The translations under genes were made by a program, and so were the position numbers. Positions 35,662 to 47,996 of a DNA stretch of 64,000 nt are shown piece by piece (the stretch's first letter is position 1; every line of letters begins with the position of its first letter). This DNA comes from Nicotiana tabacum. Lineage: Eukaryota; Streptophyta; Magnoliopsida; Solanales; Solanaceae. The notes beneath the pieces are model-generated. The model saw only the letters and a program-made list of their open reading frames with translations, had not been told where the DNA came from and did not search any database. Where the stretch lies: assembly GCF_000715075.1 (NCBI RefSeq), contig NC_134096.1, positions 38,947,804 through 39,011,803 on the forward strand, read 5' to 3'.

Positions 35662-38600
35662 TGTCACATCCTGACCTCGAGGAGCGTGACCGGCGCTCAA
35701 CCGAGATACCCTGGTCAAGCAAGCCTGCTAGATGACTTCTACCTAACCTTGCCCAGTAACAATATAAGAATCAATCGCCAGAATTATACATGAGAGGAGT
35801 CAAGTGCTCCACATTCTTTTTCATTACTCAAGGAAATTCATTTTACAATTTTCGAAATATTACAAGTTCATAATTACAAGGAAAAACATGTTTTCCAAAT
35901 ACCAACACTTCTAGCTCATTACCCAATATCAAACACTACCCGCAACCTGCCTACGGAGCCTCTAAGTACAACAGAAGAGTAGTATGGAATACCGACGACA
36001 AGGCCACGGCTATACCTCAAAACGTAAAGTACAACGTCAAATGACATGAAGCCCGGAACATAGTTGGGCTCACCAAAATCTACTAAACAGAGAGTAACTA
36101 TTAACAAGGATCAAAACCGTCCGCTAACGAACCACCTGCATCTATTGAAGATGCAGTGCCCCCGACAAAAAGGGACGTTGGTACATATGGAATAGTACTA
36201 GTATGTAAAGCTAAATATCCTCCTCCAGAATAGAATGCCAATATAACGAAGGGGAAAACCATAGAAGCAACAACAACAACAACAACGAATAATATCCAAA
36301 GGCCAAGTTAAAACATAATAATTTTCAAAACACGATAGTAACATGATTTTTTGTTGGGAGATCCCTTGTAACAACTTCAACACAAAGCGGCAATGTGTGC
36401 GGGTGGAGGTGTAATTTCAATACCTCATTATCTACACAAAGCAACCCTGCCGCCTCACCCCAATGTGTGCGGGTAGAAGTGTATTCACAATCACAATCCC
36501 TACACAAAGCGGCCCTGCCGCCTCACCCCAATATATGCGAGTGGAGGTGTATTCACAATCACAATCACCACCATGTATGCTGCATGGCGTCCCGATCACG
36601 ATATGATCGGCTAGGCCATCTCACCACAATGTCGTGTGGATCGACATCACCCTTTACTAGCAATCATCTCATCCCAATTAAGGGGAATATTCTCATCACA
36701 TCAATCTCATCCCAAATAAGGGGAATAATCACAATGCACTCCTACACCGACACGTGTAGTTTTGGGGTTACGTTATTTCAACCTACCATTCCTATGTGAC
36801 TAACGATACTCCCAAAAACATTTTTGATTTACATGCAAGGAAAACAGTAAAACAGTTGCATTTACCTCATATCCTTTCACACAATTTATAGACTCATTGG
36901 TACTTTCAACCATTTACAACATCATTATTTTATTGGCTCTCTTGGCCATACATATGATTCTTCTTTCATGGCACAATGGTCGTATTTCATATTCCACACA
37001 TTCATATCTTCCCTTTCATTGATCATCATCATAAATATCAACATATAGAATATTCCGAAAATCACAACTTTAGTTTCATTAGTAACGAAAGCTTTAAACA
37101 TAATAGATTTCTTTCCAAGAAGTGGAGTAAAATGATTGGCAATCGAAGCGCAAGTTAAAATCGTAAACGAGTAACACATCATTTATTCTTGAAATACTTT
37201 TCCCCAAAAGGGCAATACACAATTTTAACTCATGAATATATAAGATCGCAAAACACATTGGAAATACTTGCAAAGCATAGCGTTAGTGGAAACAACCACA
37301 TTTGGGCACGACTTGAGTACATAAGCTTTTAGGTAAATCTATTTTCTAAGTCAATTTGGAACAGTTGAATCAAGGCTCATTTCTTAACCTTTCTCACATC
37401 ATTTCATTTCATTCCATTGGCACCATTGGCCACAAGTATAACTTTCATTCTTGGTACGGTGGCCACACTTTATATCTCCAACTCACTTCTTTCACTTTCA
37501 AGCATCTTTATAGATTATCAACAATATGAGCATTCGAAATCAAGGCCTTAAGTACACATATGAGCAATAGGAGTTTTAGACGCATGGATTATTCTTTCCA
37601 AGTTAAGCATAATGGACTTTCATTTGAAACACGAGTCAAAGCCATAATATTTTAATACACATATCATTCTTGAACATATTCCCGAAGGATAACATAATGT
37701 GATAGGAACATTCAGAACACATTTTGAATGCATAATTCTTGACATTTTGCTTACTCGGGACAATCAAATTTATTGAGAACAACTCGAAACATGGGAATAA
37801 GAAACTTGAACCAACCATACTTGAAACTTACGAGAACATCATGAAATTCAATTCTAAGAGAGTAGTTTAGCCAAAATACCTTGCGTGAGCTTTCCTTAAG
37901 TTACTACAATGTTCCAGAAATCCTAGCAATCCCAATCTATTTTGAGACATAACAGAATATTGAACACAAATTAGAAAGATATTCATGGTTTCAGCTCATT
38001 TGGGCATTTTATCAAATGCTAGGTATGTAAATTTGACCACAAGGTTCTTCTACAAGATTTTCTTCACTCCATAACCCATTCATTACCAAGAGTTAACTCA
38101 TATTAGCTCAATTACATTTCCACCATCCTTATATTTACATGCATGCATAAATAACAATTTTCATAACCAAGAATCACATTCCCAATCTCCCATCTTCTGC
38201 CCAAACTCGAAATTGAAGACTAGGGTTAGAACCTTACCTCTTAGATGAAGACCTTGTGAGTTTTCTTTGTGAATTATCCAAGTCTTGAGCAAGGATTAAT
38301 GAATAATTAGCCTAGGATTTCCTCCTCTCTCTCTAGAACACTCTCACTTCTCTCTAAAAATATCAGATTTTTGCCTTCAAAATGACCCCCTAAGGCCTTA
38401 TATCAAAATTGGGTCAGATAAGAGAATTTCCAAAAATGACCCCCGAAGTCAATTATGTGGTGCAATTATGTGGTAGCAGAATCGTTATGTGGCCAGCAGA
38501 ATGGATATGTGGGCAGCAGAATTTTTATCCGGCCAGCAGAATTATTTTTCAAAATTTTCTCATTTTCTGTTCTACTTTGCGATGCTTATGCGGTCCGCGA

Positions 38601-38791
38601 AACAGTTCTGCGGTCGTGAAATTGACCGCAAAATCGCCTTCTTCTGCCAAAAATTCCCATCAACACTTCAGTGCATTCTTTAACCCAAAAGGTTCGTACC
38701 GTGGCTCATTTTCTACAATCCTCAAACCCATTAGCCTACCTCGGCACCATGAAACCTTAAATTCCTTGGCAAAATTTTACGGGGCCTTACA
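35662..38791 (-). mobile_element. Family B Ty3/Gypsy 3' LTR, minus strand, 3.1 kb
   Basis: On the minus strand it starts TGTAAGGCCCCGTAAAATT at 38791 and ends at TGTCACATCC (35662). A polypurine tract at 38792-38804 and an integrase tail beyond make it a 3' LTR. It includes a (CAA)6 run at 36267-36286 and repeated CAAAGCGGC..TGTGTGCGGGTGGA-like units at about 36380-36560. The same LTR is present in plus orientation, in three pieces, at 19745-32284. Confidence 0.85.
36380..36560. repeat. Degenerate tandem units in the family B LTR
   Basis: ACACAAAGCGGC/ACACAAAGCAACC followed by CAATGTGTGCGGGTGGA-like sequence recurs three times at about 65-75 bp spacing. A 134-codon frame at 36395-36799 spans it and is a by-product of the repeats. 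Confidence 0.7.
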
Positions 38792-38804
38792 TTGTCCCCC
38801 GCTT
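38792..38804 (-). promoter_or_regulatory. Polypurine tract of the family B element
   Basis: Minus-strand AAGCGGGGGACAA directly precedes the LTR start. GAGGACGAATGATC precedes it. Confidence 0.8.
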
Positions 38805-39189
38805 AGGATCATTCGTCCTCGATTGAGAAGAAGAGTCCACCCCAAACACTTAACATAACTTATCTCTTTTCTCACACAACTCAAGCTCCCAAATTTTGAC
38901 TAACTCCCAAATTTCTCAGAAATTTCGGCAGAGTTTCCCCTGTAATTGGGTCTATCCACCTGCTAAAGAATTACCAAACCACCCTAACAATACATCCATA
39001 AATCATCAAAGCATCACAATATATATCAACAACACTAATCTCAATACTAAGGGCAATACATTAAAAGAAGTGGTATCTGGATATGAACTACACATTTTTT
39101 TAAAATCATAACACATAGAAAGTACCTTTCAAATCACAACAATTTGCTATACAAACAAGTGAAAATATTTTCTTTCCACAACACTTTCG

Positions 39190-39610
39190 GCCTTCAAGGT
39201 GACCTTCTCGACTCATAGACTATGCCATAGCACTTGACGAAGGCAATCTCAACTCCCGGACTTGTCTAACAAGGATGACAATTAAGTACCTCTCATAAGT
39301 CAATTACTCATTAACTTTACCTTCAATAGCTTCCACCGGCATGACTGACAAAGGATTTCCAACTACATTCTTAGACATAGACACATGAAACACTGGGTAC
39401 ATGGAGGACAATGATGGGAAAACATCACACTCATAGTTTGGCCTATTTCCTTTAGGGTTCCATAAGGCCTAATGTGAACTACACCTTCTTTACCTTCCTT
39501 AACAATTCATCCAATATATTCATGGAGAAAATCTTGAGAACAACCTGTTCACTTTCTTCAACTCTAAATCCCTACGCCAAACACTCAATTCTTTGGAGGC
39601 CCTTCAACAA
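39190..39610 (-). pseudogene. Ty3/Gypsy integrase C-terminal domain, broken
   Basis: Minus-strand reading gives RRDLELKKVNRLF near 39575. Then CDVFPSLSSMYPVFHVSMSK and NVVGNPLSVMPVEAIEGKVN match the usual LPPxLSxVHPVFHVSMLKK segment. After a stop come LTYERYLIVILVRQVRELRL. The polyprotein tail that normally ends in a WE.E motif is not readable. The domain belongs upstream of the 3' LTR at 35662-38791 in the same orientation. The core integrase is missing. Confidence 0.9.
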
Positions 39611-40830
39611 TTATTCTAAGATGTGCTAGCATGAATATGACCATATAGTTTTCTACCCAATACGTTTGATCATTGAATGATGCTTTTTTTTGGGCATATT
39701 TGAAACTTCAACCCCCATAGATTTAATACAAAGAGAAATAATGGGGTTTCGAAATACATGAAGTTCTATTACGCTCTTAATAGTATTTGACCGAAGGAAT
39801 CTATGCCACAAGCTCACTAGGTTGAAACAGATGTTGAACCCTTTCCCGATAGTTGATCCTATATGAGAGGACTAGAGATACGAGAAACTTGTCTTTCAAA
39901 TGAATATGCTCATGATATGTGCTAGAATTTTTAAACATCCACCTAAAGTTGGAAGGGAAAGGTCGCGGTAAGGATATTAACTTTCAACCACACACGACTG
40001 AAACCATGTAGCTAGGACATATTAACATTAGGATGAAACCATGTTTTGGTTAAAGAGAATGAACACTTTGCTATGAGTTAGACATGTTTCTACCATAATA
40101 ACTCTCACGCTGTAATACCAGGCCACTTCATGGGCAACTACAATACCAGGAACAAAGTGGGTTACTCACTGAGGCATGATCTAGGTGAACATGAAAGTCA
40201 TACTGAAATGGGCGAACAATAGATATTTATGCGATGAATTTGTGAGGATTCCAAGTTTCAGAGGAACTTTATGCGGACAAGTGATCCCTTTCAATTGACA
40301 TGTACACATATGATAGGTGCTAAGATATTCTCTCATGCTACTAGACAGTGAAAAGGTTTCATGATAATATTCACAAAGAAGTAGAGTGACTGTTCAAACC
40401 ATAGGAGCCACGTACATCGAAGAGAGAAAGAGTGGCTCAAGAAGGATCTCAACACTATACTGCTTTACATTAGATTTGATACCACATAGGTAAACTTTAT
40501 GACGGTGCATGCATAAGCACAAGTGAGCATATGTTATCTATTTGAATCAAAAGGTTCTATAAGAAATTCATCAGGTATAGTCCCTTGTTGAGAATTTAGG
40601 AAAGCAAGTGGGAAATATTAGCCTAGAGTTATAACTCAATCCAAGGAAATAATTGTAGAGCTTAGTTCCACTAGAGATTGAAAGTAAGAGAATTTTGATA
40701 AAGAGCCTTTATGAATAATGTGTCTCGTTCAGAAAGTAAGTACATGCAATGTTTTATGATTCAACATCTTGTTAAGACCAATGATTATGGAGGCTCTTCA
40801 ATATGGATGTACATATACAACAAGGAAAAT
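39611..40830 (-). other. Decayed Gypsy internal sequence, not resolved
   Basis: It lies between a gag zinc knuckle and an integrase tail on the same strand, but is only 1.2 kb. Most of protease, RT, RNase H and integrase must be deleted. I could not read individual domains here. Confidence 0.5.
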
Positions 40831-40998
40831 TATGCGATGTTCATAATGATGTAATAAGTAGTGACTTACTTGGTGCTTTTAGATTGTCAGAGCAGTACCT
40901 TAATTGATGCCCCTCGAATCCACATCCATAACATACATTAGTACCTTAGTGACATACCCCGAATGACATCTCCTACATTCCATGCAATGGGGATGATG
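40831..40998 (-). pseudogene. Ty3/Gypsy gag end with CCHC zinc knuckle
   Basis: Codons complementary to 40892-40933 read CYGCGFEGHQLRYC, a perfect CX2CX4HX4C zinc knuckle. It is followed by SDNLKAPSKSLLITSL and a stop. Upstream, in another frame, HCMECRRCHSGYVTK suggests a first, damaged knuckle, as in Gypsy gags with paired ones. A stop and a frame change separate the two. The family A LTR begins at 40999 and removes the rest of gag. Zinc knuckles bind genomic RNA in the virus-like particle. Confidence 0.85.
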
Positions 40999-42954
40999 TG
41001 TTACATCCCGTATTTTCGTATGTTAAAGTTTCGTCGTAAGTTAATCGATGTAAGTTCGGGAATGAGATTATTTTTCGATTATAAGCATTATGTTATTTCA
41101 AACAAGTGATGAGTAAATTCGTGAAGGTGAGAGGGTAAGAAAATCAAAGAAAATGAATTTCGTCGAAGGTTGACATTTTGAGAAAAAAATATGGTCCGAG
41201 CTATAATACCTGGTATTTATGGACTAGTACCATACAAGGTACTACATGGCTATTATAGTAAGGTGTATAAGGTATGTTAAAAGTGAGAAGTATTTTAAGT
41301 AAGTTAAGATAATTCTTAATTATGTGGGTAATTGATTAATTATTGGGTAATGGGAGATTACCTAGTTAATTAAGAAATTATTGGGTGATTAATTAAAGAA
41401 TTGGATAAGATTAGACCCTCCCCCACGTGGCAGCAAGCCACCCCAAGAATTGTGACTCTTAAGTAATTATATTATGTGGCAAGATTAGAGATGTGAGATT
41501 TGGCAAGTCTTAAGAACGTGAGTCACATTCCCATTTAATAAAGGAGAGCCATTGTAAGTCTTAAGAATATGAGAGTCCATTATAAGTCTTAAGAATATGA
41601 GAGTCACATATTCATTCTTAAGAACGTGAGAGTCACATATCCATTCTTAAGAACGTGAGAGTCATATATCAGAATGTGAGATTTGGCAATTATAAGGGAG
41701 TACGATGCAATCTTTCTCAAGAATATCATACAGATTGTTTCATATTTCGATCTCGCCGTCACGTGTTTTGTCGCAATTAACGTGTGTTAGAGGGATTGTC
41801 AAGAGAATCGATGTTAAGGCTATCCCTTCTTTCTTTTTGGCATGATCCAAATGATACAAATGAAACGAGCAAAATACGCGCAACTTTCATAAATGACTCT
41901 ATTCATAGAAATACTAGGGGTGTCTATATTCTTGATTCCCCATGTATGTTATTATTCTATCATTTGTTCATGGGTCTAAGAAAATACTTAAGTTGATAAA
42001 GTTTATTTCATGATATTAATCAGAGGCCTAATGGTCGTGTGACGTTCCGAGAGATTTTATTTACGTACTTCTCATGCATTGCATTCATTTACATTGACCA
42101 ACAACCAGATGGCATTATATACGCGTATATATAAGTATATTATATGTATATGGGATGTGGGAAAGGTTATGGCGTTATATACGCACCACCACCTGATCAG
42201 CTGGTATATGTTGATAATTTGCTCACAGTGGCCGAGATGATATGATAGGATGCCTTTAGAGGCTTGATGATGTTATGAACGCATATACCTATGCATGGCA
42301 TGACATTTATACGCATACGCATGACATGATAAATATGAAATAATTCACAGAGCTATTCAGACTTACATGTTGAGTCTTTTACTCTATATTTCTCTATGTC
42401 TTTTATTTACTGATTTTCATTCCTTACATATTCGGTACATTATTTGTACTGACGTCCCTTTTTCCTGGGGACACTACATTTCATGCCCGTAGGTCCCGAT
42501 AGACAGGTTGAGAGCCCTCCAAGTAAGCTATCATCTCAGCAAAAGATGTTGGTGCGCTCCATTTGCTCTGGAGTTGCCTATTTGGTCAGTATGCATTGGA
42601 CACGTATTGATTGGTATGTCGGGGCCCTGTCCCGGCCTTATGACGTTTATGTACTCTTAGAGGCTTGTAGACATATATCATGTACGTGAAAGATTGTATG
42701 GTCTTGTCGGCCTATGTTTTGAGTTCATAAATGATCACGTTGGACTTATAGGCACGTATGCCACGTATGTAAGTTTCTATATCAGGTTGGGTCATTCTAA
42801 GTTGAGTATTCTCTCATATTTATTCTACATATCTCATGATAGCCTCTTCGGCTCATTTATCTATGATAGCATGATACGAAAAGATACATTACGTTGGTAC
42901 TCGATTGAGTAAGGCACCGGGTGCCGGTCGCGGCCGATCGGTTTGGTCGTGACA
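40999..42954 (+). repeat. 5' LTR, family A
   Basis: It starts TGTTACATCCCG, without the extra 68-bp unit, and ends GGTCGTGACA. The paired promoter motifs lie at 42109 and 42169. Confidence 0.9.
41556..41673 (+). repeat. U3 tandem repeat, about 30-bp period, four units
   Basis: Units share CTTAAGAAYRTGAGAGTC, followed by CATTAT or CATATTC/CATATCC. The corresponding part of the LTRs at 20284 and 26847 has a different, 106-bp repeat. Confidence 0.85.
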
Positions 42955-42958
42955 AAAG

Positions 42959-42970
42959 TGGTATTAGAGC
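42959..42970 (+). promoter_or_regulatory. Primer binding site (tRNA-iMet, one mismatch)
   Basis: TGGTATTAGAGC lies four bases after the LTR end. Confidence 0.88.
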
Positions 42971-43771
42971 AGTTCTATCCTAGGGAGTCTACAAGTCATG
43001 TCTAGTAGAGTCTTATTTATGGGTGTGTTGTGCACCACACTTATAAGCAGGAGGCTATAGTGTATTTAGAAGTGTTGTGCACCACACTTATAAGCAGGAG
43101 GCTATAGTGTATTTAGAACTGTCACTCTTTCTTCTTACTCTAGATCGTGTGGTAGAGCCCAGTTGTAAGAACTCAATTTCTTAAACTCTATCTTATTCAT
43201 AATACGACGATGCCTACATCGAGAAAGACGGTTTTTAAGAGATATAGCCGTGGAAGAATTGACTCAGAGGATAAATATGAGGTATTCAGCGTGTGTACTA
43301 AGATGTGTAAGCTTCTTGATAAGGATCCCTAAGGCAAGAATGTCTATCCACTCTTACGGTAAAAAGGAATAAGAGAATCGGAAGGTAGACATAAGTTTCA
43401 GCAAGTAAAAAAAGCAAAATGAAAAAGGGTACGAGCTACCCAGCTAATGAAGATTATCGCAGAGGAATATAAGCCTTTTGAGTTACCTTCAACAATAACA
43501 GAGGTATGTACAATTAGCCACACCTATATCATTTATGCCCTATAGGGGCTAATATAAGTAGTATAAGAGAAGGCAGGATATCAGAATCTAGCTGGGGTTA
43601 GGGTAACCCAAAATGGTGGATGGATTGTTAGCGTTAGCTGACATTTCCGAAGGATATTGCAATTGTGCTAATAGATCTCCTTGTGAGGCACCCAGATGGA
43701 GCACTCTAAAATAGTACAGCTAGATACGAGTACTACAAAGATAGGCACTAGAAGCCTGGAAGGGACAACTA

Positions 43772-44068
43772 TTACCTTAGTGTGGCTCCCGTCCGTAGTA
43801 GAGAGAGAATGTTAGGGAACCCGAAGAACCAGTGGATGGAGCAAGGGGAGCTAAAAGCAAAAGAATGTCTTGTGAAAGTTTTCAGAATAAAGTGATAGAC
43901 AGAAATATTAGCAGGGAAATAAGAAGAGAGATAATGAAGCATTATGAGTAAGAGGTGATACATGGATGACAACGGTAGAAAAACAATGAATGACAGTATT
44001 ACAGAGTCTATAGTCAAGGGAAGGAAAAGATGAGAGGTTACAGGCCTTGAGACGACAAAAGAGTACAT
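43772..44068 (-). other. Antisense open frame of family A, copy 3 (98 codons)
   Basis: It contains PANISVYHFILKTFTRHSFA and ends CSIHWFFGFPNILSLL..GATLR. This aligns with 23159-23503 (minus) and 16158-16424 (plus). The N-terminal 20 residues are in a shifted frame relative to the other two. Confidence 0.3.
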
Positions 44069-45414
44069 GCCGTAAAGTCATATCCTCATTTCAAGGAGTA
44101 AGTTCGTTACTATAACATGATTACCAGAAGGAAAAGTTAAACTCCAGGGTAATAGAAATCAGTATGGGCTGGTGAACAAGATAAACAAAACTTGAAGTAG
44201 GGACTGGGTGATTTGATAATGGTCGACGTCATGAGAATTTCAGATTTCGTTCCGGCGATAATAGAATGGACAACAGAAGAAGATTCATGAAAAATTCAGA
44301 GAATGGTCATTTAGGAAGACGCTTCCCTAAAGCAAGCAATATGAGAAAACTTAAGCTTAATGGGCTGTATGTACCAGTTACACTAAGTGTCATCCTCGCG
44401 AGTAAGGTTCATCAATAATGTGAAAAGACGCCAAAGATAAAGAGGTAAAACATTTATAGGTAGATCATCGTAGCGCTAGATCTTAAGTACTCCCCTAAAG
44501 GGGGAATATAGAGTGATGTGGCATTAAGTCAGAATTAAGTGGTTCTAGTAACTATGGAATATTAAAGGAAGAATGCGATTAAAAAATGAGAAAGGAATGA
44601 GATTGCACTTATCCAAATCCTACAGATATTCTATAATTCTAGAACATTATGCAAACACGGCGTCAAGGAGACAAAGTAAGTGTTCCTGCCCCAGAAATTA
44701 TTAATAGAGAAGGAGCCTGTGCGAGACGCAAGTTAAGACAAAAGAAATAACCCAAGAAAGATTACGCGGAATATTGATATGAGAATAGGCCAACGAGTAG
44801 TTAGTAGTTGATTCAGGAAGAGCCTAGTTATGGCTAGACAAGAGGATACAGACAATCAACAGATCGTGCAAGATAAACATAGTGAATCCAGTCTCGCAGA
44901 TAATGATATCGTGATCCTTGAGAAATATTCAGATAGGAGTTGGGGTAGTTAAAGGTACCGTATGAGTGTTACGAAAATAAAAGAGAATGCCACTGGGAAG
45001 ACAGTCAAAACTTCAGTTCAGAAGCAACCCTACAAGGACAAGGACGTGGAGGTAAGTAATTAAGGATAGTTATAGGCAAGGAAGAACATCAAATATTCTG
45101 TCGAGTATACGATGTGATAAGCTTGGAACTTTACAAGAGTCAGAGGGTCCTCCCTAAATACTACAATGAAAGACTAGCTGAGAAAATATGGAAAAAGGTT
45201 TCAATCTAAACTTGGTAACTTGAAGGAGAAATGGCCATGTGAAAACAGTCTCACTACAAAATTGTATGCACTCCAAAAGAAAGTGGCACCTACTGTGGCT
45301 AATGAACAGGGAGTAAAAATCGAAAGTAATATTCAAGACCATACGAATTGCACAAATATTTTCGGCATGCGTGGGAACTAAGAGGAGCTAAGTATGCACG
45401 CGACAAGGGGACAG

Positions 45415-45640
45415 AAAGACCAGGAAAAGTAATAGCTTACGTTTAAAGAAAGGTGAGAAAGAACGAAAGGAATTATTCGATCAACGATCCAGAGTTAGTT
45501 ACGTTATGAACGCACTTAAGAATTCAGAGCATTATCCATGCAACATATATGTTGACAATCATACAACTGTAGAAGACTCTGGTATAAGTTAAAAGAAAGA
45601 ATTGAGTCCAGGTCATAGACAAGGGATTGAATTGTTAGAT
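45415..45640 (+). pseudogene. Ty3/Gypsy RNase H remnant, second family A copy
   Basis: It reads RPGKVIAYV, then stop at 45444-45446, then RKVRKNERNYSINDPELVTL, and later KELSPGHRQGIELL. The stop falls at the same codon as in 24855-25085. Both copies also share the AAAGAAAGAATTGAG run where functional elements encode KDLNLRQRR. Confidence 0.75.
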
Positions 45641-45860
45641 GATGGTATCACAGATATTCCATAGAGTCTATGAAAGGCTAAAGTAATAACTAATACATAG
45701 AGACGCAGATCGGAAGATAGCTTAAGCCAATATAAAGGCTGATCAGAAGGAAGAGGAAACAAAAGAGTTACATCAACGAAGCAAATCAGGAGTCTGATTA
45801 TTGGACCCAGAAACTTTTAGACATCATGAGTGAGAACATTGCAGAATCACTTTTAATACA

Positions 45861-47996
45861 TGTCACGACCCAAAATCCAACTAGTCGTGATGGCTCCTAA
45901 CCCAACCCGCTAGGTAAGCCAACTTTCAATAATCTAATTCCAATAACAATTATTAAATCAATTTAAGTGAATAAAGATCTTAATCTTATACATCCCCCAA
46001 GAACTGGTAGTACAAATCACGAGGTTCTAAGAATAGAGTATATAAAGTGAAAATGAAATAAATACATAGCATGTTTGAATAGTACAAAAACAGAGTTTTT
46101 ATAAATTTAAGGTTACCAGGAACAAGAGGCAGCTACAACAGGAATGCATGTATATCTTCAAATCCCGCAACCATCGAGAACAGCAACATCAGGAGTCAAC
46201 ATCTGCACGCAATGTACAGAAGTGTAGTATCAGTACAACTGACCCCATGTACTGAGTAAATAACAAACCTATCCTTAGGTTGAAAGTAGTGACGAGCTTC
46301 TACCAAGGTAGGGTCCAAATCCACTAATCCACAACAGTTAATAACGACATAAAGCAAATAATACCAGAAGTAACTCAGAGATAAAATTCTCAGTCTCCTC
46401 ATGATTTCAGCAATAATAGTTCTTCCTTTCAAGTACATTAGTGAAAATCCAAATCTTTTGCCAAAGTTACCAAAAATGTGAATAAGTTTGAAAACAGAAA
46501 TTTTTCCAAAATACTTTCAATAATAAATAAAATATCTCCTTTTCTTTTCAGATAACCATTGTAAAACAAAATGCATCACTATGCCCATCTGTCAACATGT
46601 GTGAGAAATCATAAATAATGTGATACCGTACAGCATGAGGAAAACACATCTCTATGCATATATGTCATGTGTGCATATCAAGGCAATGTATCTCAGAGAT
46701 TGTACTCATGTACTCACACTCTTAGAGTACTCAATCTCGATGTCTCGCATTCTCTTTCATTGTGCTCAGCACACTCAATCACTCAGCGATATACAATACG
46801 TGATGCAGCGTGCAGCCTGATCCCTGTTTATAGTCGATTGCGCTCACTGGGGGTACGTACAGACTCATGAGGGGCTCCTACAGCCCAAGCGCTATAAGCA
46901 CGGACAACTTGCATGCTGCACGGACAACTTGCGTGCCATAATAAGCCAATAAGGCCTGGCGCAGGCAAGCAGCCCCGATCTATATAATAGTAATAATATA
47001 TATAAAGACAACATGGCATGCTGCAGCGTGCAACCCGATCCCAAAAATATCCTCACAATCAGGCCATCGGCCTCCCTCAGTCATCAATCTCTCCAGTCTC
47101 TCTCTCATGGGCTCACATTGTCATGAGAATAGCCCAAATATGATGATATGATGTATCAATAAATAACAACAGAGACTGAGATATGATATGCAATGAAATA
47201 AATATGACTGAGTATAAATTTTCAACATAACTAATAATTCACAGCAATATGACCTATGTGGGTCCCAATAATACTGGCACATAGCCTCAACATGATTTTT
47301 AATATACTTTTCAGCTCAATTTCTTTAACTCATAAAACCGCATAGAAAATGCCAAGATTATTTAACTACAAAATTCCACATAAACAATTATCTCATAATT
47401 TCTATAGTGCACGCCCACACGCCCGTCACCTAGCATGTGCATCACCTCCCAACAATTTACGAAATACATATATTCAGGGTTCATACTCTCAACTCCAAGA
47501 TTAGAAGAGTTACTTATCTCAAACCGTGTAATTCTTTACTCCGCTATGTCTTTGCCTCATGAATTGGCCTCCAAACACCTTGAATCTAGCCACAATTAAT
47601 TTGATTCAGTCAATACCAATTATTGTAATTAATTCCATAAGGAGATATTAATTTTCTCCACAAAAATCCGAAATTACACCCAAAATGGCCTGTGGAGCCC
47701 ACGTCTCGAAACCCGACAAAAGTTACAAAATATTAACGCCCATCTAACCACGAGTCCAACCATACAAATTTTACCAAATTTCGATATCAACTCGACCCTC
47801 AAATCTTCAATTGAAGTCTTTGAAGATTTCTACCATTTTCAACCCAATCTTTACCCATTTGAACTCAACACTCTTTCCATAAACCTTATTGATACTTATA
47901 AATAATACTATTATACCCAAGAATCATACTCTTAATTACTCATCATTACCCAAACTCGAAATTGAAGATTAGGGGTTAGAACCTTACCTCTTTGAT
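45861..47996 (-). mobile_element. Ty3/Gypsy LTR, minus strand, 5' end missing
   Basis: Starts TGTCACGACCCAAAATCCAA on the plus strand (the LTR 3' end). It resembles other LTRs of this group near 47940-47990 (CTCGAAATTGAAGATTAGGG). The start (TGT..) is lost where Copia gag begins near 47997. A short repeat CACGGACAACTTGC occurs twice near 46900-46930. Confidence 0.75.

Larger units (their letters stand above)
40999..45860 (+). mobile_element. Second plus-strand family A element, 3' part missing
   Basis: It has a 5' LTR (40999-42954), a primer site and 2.9 kb of internal sequence matching 22334-25303 of the complete element. It stops at 45860, where a minus-strand LTR begins. No sense frame is open. 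A direct local duplication of about 55 bp, containing GTGTTGTGCACCACACTTAT, lies at about 43026-43125. It entered a gag gene of a minus-strand Gypsy element. Confidence 0.9.

Noticed and set aside
36267..36286. (CAA)6 in the family B LTR as a trace of a SINE/LINE insertion.
   Set aside because: No SINE or LINE body adjoins it, so a simple repeat explains it.
36395..36799. 134-codon plus frame.
   Set aside because: It translates tandem units within a family B LTR, and the paralogous LTR has no such frame.
40981..40998. GGGGATGATG just before the LTR at 40999 looked like a polypurine tract, implying tandem family A elements.
   Set aside because: The sequence before it encodes Gypsy gag zinc knuckles on the minus strand (CYGCGFEGHQLRYC), so it is the interrupted target, not family A internal sequence.
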